Below the pieces are notes generated by a model. The model was not told where the DNA came from, ran no database searches, and saw only the letters and a program-made list of their open reading frames with translations. DNA of 64,000 nt, from contig NZ_CP049331.1 in NCBI RefSeq assembly GCF_011064285.1, positions 1,302,001 through 1,366,000 of the forward strand. The letters run 5' to 3'. Positions 9,785 through 20,250 of the stretch are shown one piece after another. Position numbers and translations under genes: made by a program. The DNA is from Vibrio ziniensis. Its GTDB lineage: Bacteria > Pseudomonadota > Gammaproteobacteria > Enterobacterales > Vibrionaceae. Within the stretch, counting starts at the first letter, position 1. Each line of letters starts with the position of its first letter.

Positions 9785-10660
9785 CTAAAGTGAAAAGGCA
9801 AAAATCAGCAGTAAGGGTAGAGTGAAAATACTCAAAAAGTTACCAAACAAAACCATTGATGCAACATTGGTTGCTTCAATTTTGTAGCGTTCTGCAAAAA
9901 GGTAATTCATTACCGCCGGCGGCAGCATAGTGAACAATACCATCATCTTTAACTGCATTAGAGGCAGAGGGACGAAGTAATAAATACAGGCGAATGCTAT
10001 CGCTCCAGTAAAGAGTGATTGTGCGGTAGAGATTAATCCAATTTTGAACCCCGCCTTTTTCATATTGGTCATCTGCGATCCTAAAGACAACAACATCACA
10101 GGTACAGCGGCTTGACCTAGAAGTTTTGTTGCTTCGTGTAGCGGTCCCCATACAGATGTACCCGTTAAGTTAAGGCACATGGCAGCCGCCGCCGCAATAA
10201 AAACAGGGGCCGTGAAGATCTGTTTTAGTGAGCCCCCCTTACTTAATACAGCTAGTCCAATACTAATGTGTAGGCAGGCAGATACAACAAATAGCAACAC
10301 AGCAGATGAAAGAGCCGCTTCGCCAAAGGTATAGGTAAACAGGGGGATGGCTAAATTGCCGCTGTTTCTGAACATATGTAGAGGAGCCCAAGCTTTGTAG
10401 TTCCAATTACCGAGTTTACATATGGGGATCATCAATAAACCTGGGATAAGTACGGAAACCAATGATGCGCTAATCAGAGGCAGTTCATTTGCGCTTAATG
10501 GCATGGTTGAAAGGGATGAAAAAACAAGTGCAGGAACAAAGGCTTCCATGTTAATTCGGTTAATTGGCTGAAAGTCTGGTCTGAGCCAGCGTCCAATCAG
10601 ATAGCCGACTGTAACTAAGGCCATAACAGGAAAGAGTATCCCGATTACTTGTTCAAACAT
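9785..10660 (-). CDS. AEC-family transporter (auxin efflux carrier type)
   Basis: Inner-membrane permease of 291 residues with about ten hydrophobic helices and the AEC-family start (MFEQVIGILFPVMALVTVGYLIGRW). Members move small carboxylates such as malonate or malate, but the substrate cannot be read from the sequence. Conserved helix features include FRNSGNLAIPL in the fourth helix and MLPPAVMNYLFAERY near the C-terminus. AAGGA precedes the ATG at a good distance. It stands alone, with 112 bp to the flavocytochrome gene downstream. Confidence 0.85.
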   Translation of the reverse strand: MFEQVIGILFPVMALVTVGYLIGRWLRPDFQPINRINMEAFVPALVFSSLSTMPLSANELPLISASLVSVLIPGLLMIPICKLGNWNYKAWAPLHMFRNSGNLAIPLFTYTFGEAALSSAVLLFVVSACLHISIGLAVLSKGGSLKQIFTAPVFIAAAAAMCLNLTGTSVWGPLHEATKLLGQAAVPVMLLSLGSQMTNMKKAGFKIGLISTAQSLFTGAIAFACIYYFVPLPLMQLKMMVLFTMLPPAVMNYLFAERYKIEATNVASMVLFGNFLSIFTLPLLLIFAFSL

Positions 10661-10990
10661 GAGTATCCTTGCATACGTCTGATAACAGAAACTGAAATTA
10701 ACAGGGAATCAAATAGACGTCATGGGCGAGTTTGGAAATATGTGCACTGACTATAATTGGAAATGCGAGTGTTAAAGGTACTTAATATGATGTAATGACT
10801 GCATTTGCTGGTGTTATATTTCGAATAATTATCTTTATGTGGTGATAAATAATGTAAGGTGTCTATTTCTGTATTGGGAAATGTTTTTTTGTTTTCCCTG
10901 ATGAGTTAAGTGGAAGTATATCATTAATTTATTTATTTATAGCTTTATGTTATTTGTAAGCTAGGTACTCAATGAGTAACGGAAGATATT
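10661..10990. other. 330-bp divergent intergenic region
   Basis: Promoter region shared by the AEC transporter (minus) and the EAL protein (plus). It is AT-rich. I see a short GGGAAA/TTTCCC inverted repeat near 10878-10900 but no riboswitch, RNA gene or clear operator. Confidence 0.4.
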
Positions 10991-13723
10991 TTGAAGAACA
11001 AATTTCGTTTTGTAACGCTACACACCAAAACCGCTTTTCTGTTTGCAGTAGGTCTTGCGGGTATCATTTTTAGCAGCCTTTTTCTCACCCGTTATTTTTT
11101 CCTGTTCAGTCTCAATGAGCTTGAAAACATAGAGATCCACAAAGCAAGTTCGCAAGCTTCTTTCGTTATTCGCTCATTAAGTTCAAGGCAAGAAACTGCG
11201 TCTTATGACTGGGCGTATTGGAATGAGTCCTATGACCTACTCGCAAAGCAAGATGACGGATTTGCTGAACGAAATCTTCATGTTGATGAGCTCGATGTTT
11301 TAGGTTTGGACTTCATTTCGTACTTAACACCAGACAGAAGATTTCAAGTTGGCGTTGGTCGTGACATTGAAGATATCGAATCATTTACCACAACAGTCAT
11401 TAATGACGAAGGCATTGCTCATCACCTTATCGATATGCAGAGCAAACTTTCAGCAAATAAAACCAGTATTTCAGGTTTAATCCGTTTAGATGACGACATA
11501 TGGGTTGTTAGTGTTAGTCCGGTTCGAGACGGAGCCGCAGATGCTCCGTTTGCTGGCTGGATGATTTGGGGACAACATTTATCGCTCCGTTTCCCATCGG
11601 CATTTGAAGGTATATTGACGGCGAGTAATTCGATCATTGTCGATCAAGAGGAGATGGCGAGGCTCGATTTCCATAGCTATGATCTGAACTCTGATAGAGA
11701 GCATGACTCAGGAGTTAAAAGAAGCAAATCGGAGCTTTATCACTACACGTCACTCACTGATATATCTGGCAAAGTCATCGCTGTACTAGAGACCAAAGAG
11801 CCGCGAACTTATTATCAAAAGGGTGAAGCTGTTTTCTACTATTTGATCATTGCGATTGCTGTGGTTGCTAGCATAGTCGCTTGTATTACATTCGTTTTAT
11901 TCCGAAACAATATTGGTAAGCGATTTAATTACTTCGAACAAGATATTAAGTCATTGATATCTAGTTCAGATGTTGATTTGGAAGGCCACAAAGACGAGTT
12001 CGAACGCATTACTAAGTTGGTCCAATCTTTAGCTCATGCCTCTTCAAAGACGGAAGGGCAATTGAAGGATACTTTGCAAAAGTTTGAAGCGCTTTACCAC
12101 AGCCAATCACTAGGCATGGTGCTAGTGGTTGAAAAAATGATTGTGGATGTAAACCAAATGCTTTTGGATCTGCTGGGCTATCAGCGTGAAGATTTGGTCG
12201 GAAATAACATTGAAATACTTTGCTCACATGAGGCAGGAGATCTGTGCAGCGCTGACCAACTGTACATTAACCTTGCGCAAGGATTACGTCAGTTTGAGGC
12301 TTGGTTGTCCAACAAAGAGGGTGACACTGTCTATTGCATAATTGAGGCAACTCAATTTGAGCAAGATGGAAGAATCTCGGTCATGCTCTCTATCAAAGAT
12401 ATCAGTGAACAGAAACAACAAGCAGTGCTGATTGATTCACTGACTCATAAAGATGCCTCGACCGGTTTACTTAATAGACCAACAGTTATTAACTTGTTTA
12501 AGAGTTATTTCCAACATTCCTCAGAAGGTGATGGGTTTTCTCTGCTCTATTTCAATGCCACGCGTTTAAAAGAAATTGACGAAATCTACGGCCACGTCGC
12601 TCACGATGATGTACTCAAACACTTTGCAGAGTGCTTACTGCGCAACTTTGGCGACCAAAGTGTAGGGCGGATTAGTGAGAACGAGTTCCTTGTTTGGGAC
12701 GAAGAGAAGAACTACGTACATTTGGAAGAAATGGCAAATCGTGTGCTGGAAAAATATTCGTCAAAAATGCACGTTTCCGGGTTTGAGTTCGATATTGGTC
12801 TGAAATCCGCCTTGGTTCCGTCATCTTCACACTTCGATAGCTTTGAAAATTTCAGTTATGTAGGGCTTTATGCGCTGACCGAAATCAAAGCCGCGAGCAA
12901 AAAAGGCTTAGTGATTGTTGATGAAGAATTGAAGGTTCGCTCTAAAGAGTCGTTGTCGTTGAATCGTGACATCATGCTGGCTCTGAAAAATAACGAAATA
13001 GTGCCTTTCTATCAGCCAATAGTGAATGCGAGCAACGGTCAAGTTGTCGGCTTTGAAGCATTGGCAAGGTGGAAACACCCGTCTTTAGGTATGATTCCAC
13101 CGGGTGTGTTTATTCCGTTGGCTGAGCAGCGACGTTTGATTGTGGAATTGGGAGAGTCCATTCTCGATCAGGCATGCCAGTTTATTAAAGAGATTCAGCA
13201 GAAAAGCACCTCGTCGTCTCAGAATCGATTAAGCATCCATGTGAACCTTTCCAGTCCGCATTTTAATCATAAGAGTTTGGTCGAAACCTTGACTAAAATG
13301 ATTAAAAAATATCAGTTAACCCAAGGGCAGCTGGTGTTAGAACTGACAGAGAGTATTCTGTTGGGCAGTGAAGAAGAGATTATTGACCGTATGGATGTGA
13401 TTAAATCTCTCGGTGTACAGCTTGCCTTGGATGATTTCGGCACAGGGTATTCATCATTCAGCTCTTTATGTAACTTCCCATTGGATATTATCAAACTCGA
13501 TAAATCCTACATTGATGCTCTGGAAACCAACGATAAAGCCAAATCACTGGTTAGAAACATCATCCATATGTCTCAGGAGTTAGGAATGACCACTGTGGCA
13601 GAAGGTGTAGAAAATGCTTCACAGCTTCGTAAACTCAATGTTTGGAACGTGGATGAAGTGCAAGGCTACTACTTCTTTAAACCCATGGATAAAGAGAGTG
13701 CGTTGGAAAAATTTGCTCGATGA
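10991..13723 (+). CDS. CHASE4-PAS-GGDEF(degenerate)-EAL c-di-GMP phosphodiesterase
   Basis: Membrane-bound 910-residue enzyme likely to hydrolyse c-di-GMP to pGpG. A first helix (about 13-37) and a second (about 282-304) bracket a periplasmic CHASE4 sensor marked by SYDWAYWNESYDLL at 71-84. A PAS domain (about 370-470) and a GGDEF-like domain follow, whose signature is ruined (SENEF), so it should not synthesise c-di-GMP. The EAL domain has its key residues: EAL at 689-691, ELTES, and DDFGTGYSS. The start is TTG, supported by GGAAG nine bases upstream; no nearer ATG gives the first helix. Confidence 0.88.
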   Translation: MKNKFRFVTLHTKTAFLFAVGLAGIIFSSLFLTRYFFLFSLNELENIEIHKASSQASFVIRSLSSRQETASYDWAYWNESYDLLAKQDDGFAERNLHVDELDVLGLDFISYLTPDRRFQVGVGRDIEDIESFTTTVINDEGIAHHLIDMQSKLSANKTSISGLIRLDDDIWVVSVSPVRDGAADAPFAGWMIWGQHLSLRFPSAFEGILTASNSIIVDQEEMARLDFHSYDLNSDREHDSGVKRSKSELYHYTSLTDISGKVIAVLETKEPRTYYQKGEAVFYYLIIAIAVVASIVACITFVLFRNNIGKRFNYFEQDIKSLISSSDVDLEGHKDEFERITKLVQSLAHASSKTEGQLKDTLQKFEALYHSQSLGMVLVVEKMIVDVNQMLLDLLGYQREDLVGNNIEILCSHEAGDLCSADQLYINLAQGLRQFEAWLSNKEGDTVYCIIEATQFEQDGRISVMLSIKDISEQKQQAVLIDSLTHKDASTGLLNRPTVINLFKSYFQHSSEGDGFSLLYFNATRLKEIDEIYGHVAHDDVLKHFAECLLRNFGDQSVGRISENEFLVWDEEKNYVHLEEMANRVLEKYSSKMHVSGFEFDIGLKSALVPSSSHFDSFENFSYVGLYALTEIKAASKKGLVIVDEELKVRSKESLSLNRDIMLALKNNEIVPFYQPIVNASNGQVVGFEALARWKHPSLGMIPPGVFIPLAEQRRLIVELGESILDQACQFIKEIQQKSTSSSQNRLSIHVNLSSPHFNHKSLVETLTKMIKKYQLTQGQLVLELTESILLGSEEEIIDRMDVIKSLGVQLALDDFGTGYSSFSSLCNFPLDIIKLDKSYIDALETNDKAKSLVRNIIHMSQELGMTTVAEGVENASQLRKLNVWNVDEVQGYYFFKPMDKESALEKFAR

Positions 13724-13746
13724 GATAACGAGTGAAGTTGATTAGA

Positions 13747-13774
13747 CAAAAAAGCCAGACAACAGTCTGGCTTT
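13747..13774. terminator. Bidirectional terminator between the EAL gene and cdd
   Basis: Perfect eight-base stem AGCCAGAC (13753-13760) / GTCTGGCT (13765-13772). A-run on its left and TT on its right, so it acts best for cdd on the minus strand. Confidence 0.85.
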
Positions 13775-13792
13775 CTACTTTCTACTTCTAGC

Positions 13793-14680
13793 TTAGAGCT
13801 CGATGTAACTCACTTCTAACTGTGGATTAAGCGATGCGAGCGTCGCTTTGGTATCAACCAAATGGCTAACACTACCTTTCTTTAGTTCCGCTAATGTGGC
13901 CGCTTCTATGTTGTCAAATGACTCACCAGCCATACGCATCTGAATCAAGGCAACTTGCAGCGGCGGAAGGCTAGGGTTGAACGCAGCATTTTCTGCATAA
14001 GCACCCAAGTAGCATTTGCCTGATTTTGATTTCAAAGCTACACCGCTTAGGTTTTCAGAATACGGTGCGTAACTGGTATTTAATGCTGAAATGGCAGATT
14101 GAACGAGTGGGTCTGAATTTTCGCAGCTATAACCGTGATCGTTTTTATGCATTAATACCGTCGTGATACCTAAGTCAGCAGGACCGAAAGATTCCGGCAA
14201 GTAGTATTGCAGTGAATTAGCGTCACGTTTTGGCAGCTGGATCATCAAGCTCTTTGAGGTCGTCAGCTCATTCATAAACTGTCGGCAGTGACCACATGGG
14301 CTGTAGTTAACCGTAATATCACTGATGCCTTCTTCACCTTTTATCCATGCATGGCTGATTGCAGCTTGTTCCGCGTGGATGGTTTGTCCCATTTGAACTT
14401 TAGAGAACTCCATATTTCCACCGAAGTAAATACGGCCTGACAACCCACGAGCTAGTGCACCAACATAGAATTTCGAAATAGGCACGTAAGCAAAAGCGGC
14501 AGCAAGAGGCAAGAGCGCAATACGAAGGTCTGCATCACTTATTTCCGAAACGGAGAGTAGCTGCTTGAATTGGTCAGGAGATAATGTCGCGTCAAAATCA
14601 TCAGCGAGTACGATAGGCGCTAAAAACGCTGCCATCGGTTGTTGCATGTCTGCTAATGCCTGTTCAATACGGCCTTTCAT
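13793..14680 (-). CDS. cdd: Cytidine deaminase
   Basis: Deaminates cytidine and deoxycytidine to uridine and deoxyuridine for pyrimidine salvage. The 295-residue protein is the long, E. coli-type homodimer form with two CDA-like domains. The first domain carries the zinc site: TIHAEQAA supplies His and the proton-shuttling Glu, and SPCGHCRQF supplies the two Cys. It follows yohK after 201 bp in the order yohJ-yohK-cdd known from E. coli. The spacer holds CRP-like sites, consistent with catabolite and nucleoside control of cdd in enterics. Confidence 0.96.
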   Translation of the reverse strand: MKGRIEQALADMQQPMAAFLAPIVLADDFDATLSPDQFKQLLSVSEISDADLRIALLPLAAAFAYVPISKFYVGALARGLSGRIYFGGNMEFSKVQMGQTIHAEQAAISHAWIKGEEGISDITVNYSPCGHCRQFMNELTTSKSLMIQLPKRDANSLQYYLPESFGPADLGITTVLMHKNDHGYSCENSDPLVQSAISALNTSYAPYSENLSGVALKSKSGKCYLGAYAENAAFNPSLPPLQVALIQMRMAGESFDNIEAATLAELKKGSVSHLVDTKATLASLNPQLEVSYIEL

Positions 14681-14759
14681 AGATATTCCTAATTAATACA
14701 TTGAGCTTTAGTGTAGGGGAATATGCTAGATTTACTGAGATCAAAATCTCATTAATGAA

Positions 14760-14800
14760 TGTAACGCGTTTCACGTTTTCATAATTAGAGTGATATCACA
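14760..14800 (-). promoter_or_regulatory. Two CRP-like sites upstream of cdd
   Basis: On the cdd strand, bases 14775-14760 read CGTGA-N6-TTACA and bases 14800-14785 read TGTGA-N6-TCTAA. Both resemble the TGTGA-N6-TCACA consensus with one to two mismatches each. They lie 80-120 bp before the cdd start. This fits CRP (and possibly CytR) control as described for E. coli cdd, but is unproven here. Confidence 0.45.
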
Positions 14801-14820
14801 CATATTAAAAGGTGGAAAGT

Positions 14821-14863
14821 AATTTGGCTTAGAACAAAGGCTAAGTATTTTCTGAGCCAAATT
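14821..14863 (-). other. Hairpin in the yohK-cdd spacer
   Basis: Bases 14821-14833 pair with 14851-14863 over 13 positions (one G-U), with a 17-base loop, 18 bp past the yohK stop. Without a T-run it looks more like an mRNA-processing or stabilising structure than a terminator. Confidence 0.4.
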
Positions 14864-14881
14864 ATATTTCATGAGATTAGG

Positions 14882-15562
14882 TTAGCTCGCAAACCAAAGA
14901 ACAAAAGCAAAAAGACTTGGTGCTAGGACGGAGGTAATCACGCCACATACTACTAATGCGAGTGAGCTAAAAGCGGCGTCTCTTTGATCCTTCTCAGCAC
15001 AAGTTGCTGTGCCAAGTGCATGGGAAATATTACCCATTGTCAGCCCTCGAGCTATTGGGTGGGTAATATTAAGTAGGTTATAAATTGGGTAAGCCATGAT
15101 AGCGCCAAACACGCCTACAAGTAGAACCATAATAGCAGCAATGGCTGGCTCACCACCTAAGTTACTCGCCACTTCCATAGCAATAGGTGTGGTAACTGAT
15201 TTGCCCATTAATGCTGCAATCAAAGCAATATCGGTATGCATGGCAGCGGCAATTAATCCTGCAGTAAGCATAGACATCGCACTGCCCACGCCACAAGCTA
15301 GCATAATGATTTTCCAATTGGCTCGAATCTGAGGCAGTTGCTCGTACAATGGATACGCCAATGCAACCACGGCTGGCTGGAGTAAATAGTTCACCCACTG
15401 ATTATCTAGAGCGTAAGTTTCATAAGGAACTTTAAGCAAAATCAGAGTTGGAATGATAATGCCGATGCTGATTAACAAAGGGTTTGCAAAAGGTGAGTTA
15501 AGCTTGCGTGCCGCCCAACGCGCAAAAAAGAATACAGCAATGGTGACTAACAACCACATCAT
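14882..15562 (-). CDS. yohK: CidB/LrgB family membrane protein (YohK)
   Basis: Inner-membrane protein of 226 residues with about seven hydrophobic segments, the partner of the CidA/LrgA protein encoded just upstream. The LrgB family signature is visible in [16 protein letters not shown] and [10 protein letters not shown]. Family members are described as holin/antiholin-like modulators of murein hydrolase activity and as transporters of small metabolites such as pyruvate or glycolate; the role here is not known. Its start overlaps the yohJ stop by four bases (ATGA), indicating translational coupling. Confidence 0.9.
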   Translation of the reverse strand: MMWLLVTIAVFFFARWAARKLNSPFANPLLISIGIIIPTLILLKVPYETYALDNQWVNYLLQPAVVALAYPLYEQLPQIRANWKIIMLACGVGSAMSMLTAGLIAAAMHTDIALIAALMGKSVTTPIAMEVASNLGGEPAIAAIMVLLVGVFGAIMAYPIYNLLNITHPIARGLTMGNISHALGTATCAEKDQRDAAFSSLALVVCGVITSVLAPSLFAFVLWFAS

Positions 15563-15924
15563 TCACCCCCTTTCTTTAGTAAACGATCAAGAGAGAATGC
15601 GAGCACAACAAGCACAATGGTTGTCCCACCTATAGCGCTGGCCAAAATTGCCCAGATGTTATCCATCAACATATCTAAATGAACCATAAGTCCAACGCTG
15701 ATTGGAATAAATAGCAGAACCATGTAGCGAATAAACAAGCTAGCACTTGGCTTAACCCAAGTGGAAGGTAATAGCCCGCTTGCCATGAGCCCGAAGAGGA
15801 TCAACATGCCGATGATGCTACCCGGAATAGATATGTCCAACCAAGATTGAAGATTGTTCCCTGCCAGCAAACAGAGAAAAATCATTCCCATAGAAACAAG
15901 ATATTTAAGTGCGGTTTGAGCCAT
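15559..15924 (-). CDS. yohJ: CidA/LrgA family membrane protein (YohJ)
   Basis: Small 121-residue inner-membrane protein with four hydrophobic segments. It carries the LrgA-type motifs [16 protein letters not shown] and [11 protein letters not shown]. It is thought to act with YohK as a two-part membrane system. It is the first gene of the yohJ-yohK-cdd group. The ribosome binding site before ATG 15924 is weak. Linkage with cdd suggests expression during nucleoside use, which is inference. Confidence 0.9.
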   Translation of the reverse strand: MAQTALKYLVSMGMIFLCLLAGNNLQSWLDISIPGSIIGMLILFGLMASGLLPSTWVKPSASLFIRYMVLLFIPISVGLMVHLDMLMDNIWAILASAIGGTTIVLVVLAFSLDRLLKKGGE

Positions 15925-15952
15925 GAAACGTTGTTGCCATTAATAAGTACAT

Positions 15953-15975
15953 AAAACTAGGGCTGATAGTCCTAG
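15953..15975 (-). terminator. Weak terminator at the sbcB 3' end
   Basis: Six-base stem (15957-15962 with 15970-15975, one G-U), overlapping the sbcB stop and followed by TTTT on the minus strand. It lies just upstream of yohJ. Confidence 0.45.
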
Positions 15976-17396
15976 GAAACGAGTTTTTCGACGTATTGAT
16001 AAACGGATTTTAAAATAGCGATTTTCTTTTCGTCACTCTCATGCTCATGAACTAAGTTCTCTAAATTGAGCATGTAATCTTCAATGCGTGATTCATAAAA
16101 ATCACGGCAATGATTAGCCCAGCGTCGCTGCTCTGTCTCATCCAAAGTCCAAGGATAATGACGAGCTCGATAACGAAACAGTAGCGGTTCGATGCGTTTA
16201 TCCGCGAAAGTAATGTCCAGAGCACCTAAGTTTTCTGGTGGCGTGTTACGTATGATATCCATTGCAGCCTTGTCAGCTGGTGAGAAGAAACCATCGTACA
16301 GCTGAGTATCGACATCATTGCTTTGTTCATATTCACGATCGATTGAAAACAGTACCACCAGTTTTTCTCTGATTTCTGGATGCTGACGAATCAGCGCCAA
16401 ATTAGCTAAACACTGCTCACGGTTAATACCAATTTTGTCGGCATTCTCGGCGGTGAGCGTCTTTGCAGGCGCGAGAATAGGGCATTTATTTAGATGCACT
16501 AGCTTCACTGGGACTGGGAGTTCATCAGGTGCCAGTTCATCATGTTTTGTATAAAGACGCGTGTGAAGCTCTTCGCTAGACAAATCAATCAAAGGTTGTG
16601 GATTCTTCGCTAAGTCCGCCACTATCACTGCATTTTGATTGGTGGGATGCCAAGCAATAGGCACGATCCAACTTGTATATTGGCACTCTCTGCCTAACAT
16701 GCCAGAGACATGCATGAGAGGTGTCATGTTGACGATATCTACGAGTTCAGTGAGTTTGCGTTTGTGGCGCATGGTAAAGAAGTAATCAAACAACTTTGGT
16801 TGAGCTGCTTTTACCCTTTTTGCTAGTTCGATGGTAGCAATAACGTCTGCCATTGCATCGTGTGCATTTTCATGTTCTATGCCATTAGCTTTAGATAGAT
16901 GTTCAAGTTTGAAGCTAGCAAATCCCTCTTCGTTCTCTGGCCACGCAATGCCTTCTGGACGAAGGGCATGACAAGCACGCATGATGTCCAGTAAGTCCCA
17001 ACGTGAATTGTTGTTCTGCCAACTCCAAGAGTACGGATCGAAAAAGTTGCGATAGCAAGTATAACGGGTCACTTCGTCATCAAATCGAATGCTGTTGTAA
17101 CCAAGGCTAGTGGTATTCGGTTGAGACAGTTCGTTGTGGATGCGCGCGATGAATTCGGGCTCAGATAACCCTTGTGCCATGGCTTTTTGCGGCGTAATAC
17201 CTGTAATCAACGCGGCTTCCGGCGCTGGCAAATAATCGGAAGGTAATTGGCAGTAGATAACTAATGGTTCTCCGATAATATTGAAATCCATATCGGTGCG
17301 TACGCCAGCAAACTGACTAGGACGATCTTTCGCTGGGCTAGTGCCCCAAGTTTCGTAGTCAAAAAAGAAGTATGTTGGCAAGTGTTCCTGCTGCAT
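15972..17396 (-). CDS. sbcB: Exodeoxyribonuclease I
   Basis: Degrades single-stranded DNA 3' to 5' and takes part in mismatch repair and suppression of recombination. The 474-residue protein matches the family length. It begins with the DEDD-type exonuclease domain: FFDYETWGTSPAKDRPSQFAGVRTD holds the first catalytic Asp and Glu, LGYNSIRFDDEVTRY the second motif, and HDAMADVIATIELAK the third. SH3-like and C-terminal helical parts follow. It is monocistronic between yohJ and a NAD(P)-binding protein gene. Confidence 0.96.
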   Translation of the reverse strand: MQQEHLPTYFFFDYETWGTSPAKDRPSQFAGVRTDMDFNIIGEPLVIYCQLPSDYLPAPEAALITGITPQKAMAQGLSEPEFIARIHNELSQPNTTSLGYNSIRFDDEVTRYTCYRNFFDPYSWSWQNNNSRWDLLDIMRACHALRPEGIAWPENEEGFASFKLEHLSKANGIEHENAHDAMADVIATIELAKRVKAAQPKLFDYFFTMRHKRKLTELVDIVNMTPLMHVSGMLGRECQYTSWIVPIAWHPTNQNAVIVADLAKNPQPLIDLSSEELHTRLYTKHDELAPDELPVPVKLVHLNKCPILAPAKTLTAENADKIGINREQCLANLALIRQHPEIREKLVVLFSIDREYEQSNDVDTQLYDGFFSPADKAAMDIIRNTPPENLGALDITFADKRIEPLLFRYRARHYPWTLDETEQRRWANHCRDFYESRIEDYMLNLENLVHEHESDEKKIAILKSVYQYVEKLVS

Positions 17397-17538
17397 TTGT
17401 GGTTACCAAATCGTTGAAAGATTTGTTGGTATTAGAACATCCCCTATACGACTAAGCAATCATCATGGCAGGTTGTAATTACATGTTCGGTCAGTAGAGT
17501 TGTTGCCTGGTTAATAATCGCTCAAATTTACACTTAAA

Positions 17539-18255
17539 TCAGCGATATTTGTTGAGCATGTTTTGCATGGCTATGCTGTCGAGAACAGAGACGGACTTAG
17601 TCTGTTTATCGAACAGGCTGTACAGCATACTCTGAGCCACATCTTCGGCTTTGATTGGCGCCAGATTCTTAAGCTTGCCGAATAATAAGTATTTGCCTAC
17701 TGCCATTGCTTTTTGTACCAGCACTTCATCCGTTCTAGCTATGCTTCTCTTTCCGACTAAAGGCCCTGGTCTGACAAAAGTGACATGAGCAAAACCGAGT
17801 TGTCGAATAGCTTCTTCCATCCGACCTTTACAGCGTAGGTAGTGAGAACCTGACCTTTTATGAGCGCCATAGCTAGAAACGACGGCTAGTCGTTCAACAC
17901 CTAATAGTTTCATTTGCTGAGCAACGTGACAAACCAATTCAAAATCGACTTTCTCTAATCCTTGTTTTGAGCCTGCTTGTTTTAAGGTCGTGCCGAGGGC
18001 AATGACGCCTAGCTGTGGACGAACATCGTCATCGTCCCAATGTTTTACGTTTAAGTTGGCGTCAATCAGCTGGGTAAGTTTATAAGTAAGTTCTGGAAAT
18101 GTGGTCGGTGTCAGCGGTTTTCTACTCAATGTGTAGACATGTTCAATAGCATTTTCTTGCAAAGAAATTTTAAGACAACAAGAGCCAACTAAGCCCGATG
18201 CCCCTGCAATGATAAGGCAGGGCTTATAGGGGGATGAGATAGAGTTTTTGTCCAT
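17539..18255 (-). CDS. NAD(P)-binding Rossmann protein (HTATIP2/NmrA-like)
   Basis: About 238 residues with a nucleotide-binding start, CLIIAGASGLVGSCCLK, typical of atypical short-chain dehydrogenases. VVSSYGAHKRSGSHYLRCKGRMEEA follows the S-x-Y-x-K layout seen in the HTATIP2-like group, and FVRPGPLVGKR follows it. These proteins bind NADP and their substrates in bacteria are mostly unknown. I start at ATG 18255 instead of the GTG four codons earlier because a GGA lies eight bases upstream of it. It is divergent from cobT across about 165 bp. Confidence 0.75.
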   Translation of the reverse strand: MDKNSISSPYKPCLIIAGASGLVGSCCLKISLQENAIEHVYTLSRKPLTPTTFPELTYKLTQLIDANLNVKHWDDDDVRPQLGVIALGTTLKQAGSKQGLEKVDFELVCHVAQQMKLLGVERLAVVSSYGAHKRSGSHYLRCKGRMEEAIRQLGFAHVTFVRPGPLVGKRSIARTDEVLVQKAMAVGKYLLFGKLKNLAPIKAEDVAQSMLYSLFDKQTKSVSVLDSIAMQNMLNKYR

Positions 18256-18421
18256 AGTTGTATCCACTTGTGATGACTTAATGATTTGAAATTACGCTAA
18301 TTGCTCGAAAATATACAAGTATTTTATCTATATAGGCTTTGTTGGTTTGCCGTTGAATAGGTTTTGTGAGTAGACTGCTTCATCTCTTTTCTAAATTGAA
18401 GCATTGTTCAAGGAACCAATA

Positions 18422-19450
18422 ATGTTAGATGACGCATTTAACGATGCTATTTGGCACCGTATCAATCAAAAAACCAAGCCACTAGGTTCATTAGGTCAAT
18501 TAGAACAGGTCGCTCATCAATTGGCGCAGATTCAAAGCCAAGGTGCACCGCAAGCTGTAAAACATATCTCCATTGTTCAACCAACAGTTCTCGTTTTTGC
18601 TGGCGATCATGGTATTGCTGACGAAGGGGTTAGTATTGCTCCTAGCGCTGTAACACAACAAATGGTATTGAATTTTCTTGCTGGTGGTGCGGCGATCAAC
18701 TGTTTCTGTCGAGCGAACAATGTAGCACTGAAGGTGATTGATACAGGCATTTTGCTGCCTGTAGAAAGCCAACACCTAGATTTTATTGTTCAACGTTTAG
18801 GTGGGCGTACCCAGAACTTTGCTCAGCAAGCTGCAATGGCTTTAGAGCAAGTTGAACAAGGGTTAGACTACGGTCAATCACTGGTTGAAAGTGTTATTGA
18901 TGCCGGTAGTAACTTGGTTATGTTCGGTGAAATGGGCATCGCTAATACTTCTAGCGCTGCTGCATTGTTGGCGAGTCTGTCTGACCTTTCTGTTACAGAG
19001 TGTGTTGGTAAAGGAACGGGTATTTCAGAGGAGCAGCTAGAGAAAAAATATCAGTTGGTTGCAAAAGGTGTTGAACGCACTAAAGGTAAAAGCGCGAAAG
19101 AAACATTAGCTGAAGTCGGTGGTTATGAGATTGTCCAAATGGTTGGTGCATTCCTAGGGGCTTACCATAAGCGAACTCCCGTTCTTGTCGATGGTTTTAT
19201 TGTTACTGTTGCAGCTTATGTGGCTACTCTTATCGAACCTGAGTGCCGAGACTACATGATATTTGCTCATTGTTCTGATGAGTCGGGTCACAAAAAGGTA
19301 CTACAACTGCTCAGAGCTAAGCCGCTATTGAGCTTGAGTTTGAGGCTTGGAGAAGGAACTGGTGCTGTACTTGCTGTTCCACTTATCAAAGCTGCAGCAG
19401 AGTTCTATAACAGTATGGCGAGTTTTGAAGAGGCAGGAGTGACAGTGTAA
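18422..19450 (+). CDS. cobT: Nicotinate-nucleotide-dimethylbenzimidazole phosphoribosyltransferase
   Basis: Makes alpha-ribazole phosphate, the lower-ligand precursor of cobalamin. The 342-residue protein has the family features [46 protein letters not shown] and GKGTGI. ATG 18422 has AAGGA at the right distance; an upstream in-frame TTG at 18404 is less likely. It is first in a cobT-cobS-cobU operon for nucleotide-loop assembly and overlaps cobS by one base (TAATG). No cobalamin riboswitch motif is visible upstream. Confidence 0.96.
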   Translation: MLDDAFNDAIWHRINQKTKPLGSLGQLEQVAHQLAQIQSQGAPQAVKHISIVQPTVLVFAGDHGIADEGVSIAPSAVTQQMVLNFLAGGAAINCFCRANNVALKVIDTGILLPVESQHLDFIVQRLGGRTQNFAQQAAMALEQVEQGLDYGQSLVESVIDAGSNLVMFGEMGIANTSSAAALLASLSDLSVTECVGKGTGISEEQLEKKYQLVAKGVERTKGKSAKETLAEVGGYEIVQMVGAFLGAYHKRTPVLVDGFIVTVAAYVATLIEPECRDYMIFAHCSDESGHKKVLQLLRAKPLLSLSLRLGEGTGAVLAVPLIKAAAEFYNSMASFEEAGVTV

Positions 19451-20250
19451 TGCTGGCTAAACTCAAATATCAGTTTGAACTGTTTCTTTTGGCGCTCAGT
19501 TTTTTTTCTCGAGTTCCTGTTCCGGCTAACTTGCCGTACAGCAGTGAAAGAATGAATCAGTCAGGTCGGTATTTTGCTCTGGTAGGAATATTACTCGGCT
19601 CTCTCTGCGCGGGCTTTTATGCTTGCGCAGAACTCTTATTGACGCCTGAAATCAGTATTTTTTTAACCATGGTGCTGAGTCTGATGCTAACTGGAGCCTT
19701 CCATGAAGACGGCTTGGCTGACATGGCGGATGGGATTGGCGGCGGGATGACGGTTGAACGTCGTTTAACCATTATGAAAGATAGTCGTATTGGTACTTAT
19801 GGCTCGTCAGCTTTGATTATGGCGTTGTTAGGTAAATATGTATTGCTGACGGCCATTAGCAACTTTATTTCCCTGATTCCGGTTTGGTTAGTCGGATATA
19901 CGCTAAGTCGCTCTGTTGCATCTTCGTTCATTTTCAACACGCCGTATGTCTCAGATAGTGATACAAGCAAAAGCAAACCACTTGCTCATAAACAGAGTTA
20001 CAGTGAATTGGCTGTAGTTATTATTACAGGTTTAATTCCCTGTGTTCTTCTCGATGGGTATTTAACTCTGGTCCTTATTAGTGCTGCATTTTTATTCCGA
20101 CAGCTGTTCAAACGTTGGCTAATAAGTCGACTCGGTGGGTTTACTGGAGACTGTTTGGGTGCAGCGCAGCAACTGATGGAACTGACAATTTACCTTGTCA
20201 TTGTCATCTTTGCTCAAAATGGTTTACCGGTAATGGGAGTGGCTTGGTGA
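19450..20250 (+). CDS. cobS: Adenosylcobinamide-GDP ribazoletransferase (cobalamin synthase)
   Basis: Inner-membrane enzyme joining adenosylcobinamide-GDP and alpha-ribazole to form adenosylcobalamin (or its phosphate). The 266-residue, multi-helix protein has the signature stretch [19 protein letters not shown] and [37 protein letters not shown] near the end is also typical. It overlaps cobT by one base and cobU by four, so the three genes are translated as a coupled set. Confidence 0.96.
   Translation: MLAKLKYQFELFLLALSFFSRVPVPANLPYSSERMNQSGRYFALVGILLGSLCAGFYACAELLLTPEISIFLTMVLSLMLTGAFHEDGLADMADGIGGGMTVERRLTIMKDSRIGTYGSSALIMALLGKYVLLTAISNFISLIPVWLVGYTLSRSVASSFIFNTPYVSDSDTSKSKPLAHKQSYSELAVVIITGLIPCVLLDGYLTLVLISAAFLFRQLFKRWLISRLGGFTGDCLGAAQQLMELTIYLVIVIFAQNGLPVMGVAW

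Noticed and set aside
18268..18421. Cobalamin riboswitch upstream of cobT (and upstream of btuC)
   Set aside because: The gaps are too short or lack any B12-box-like sequence.
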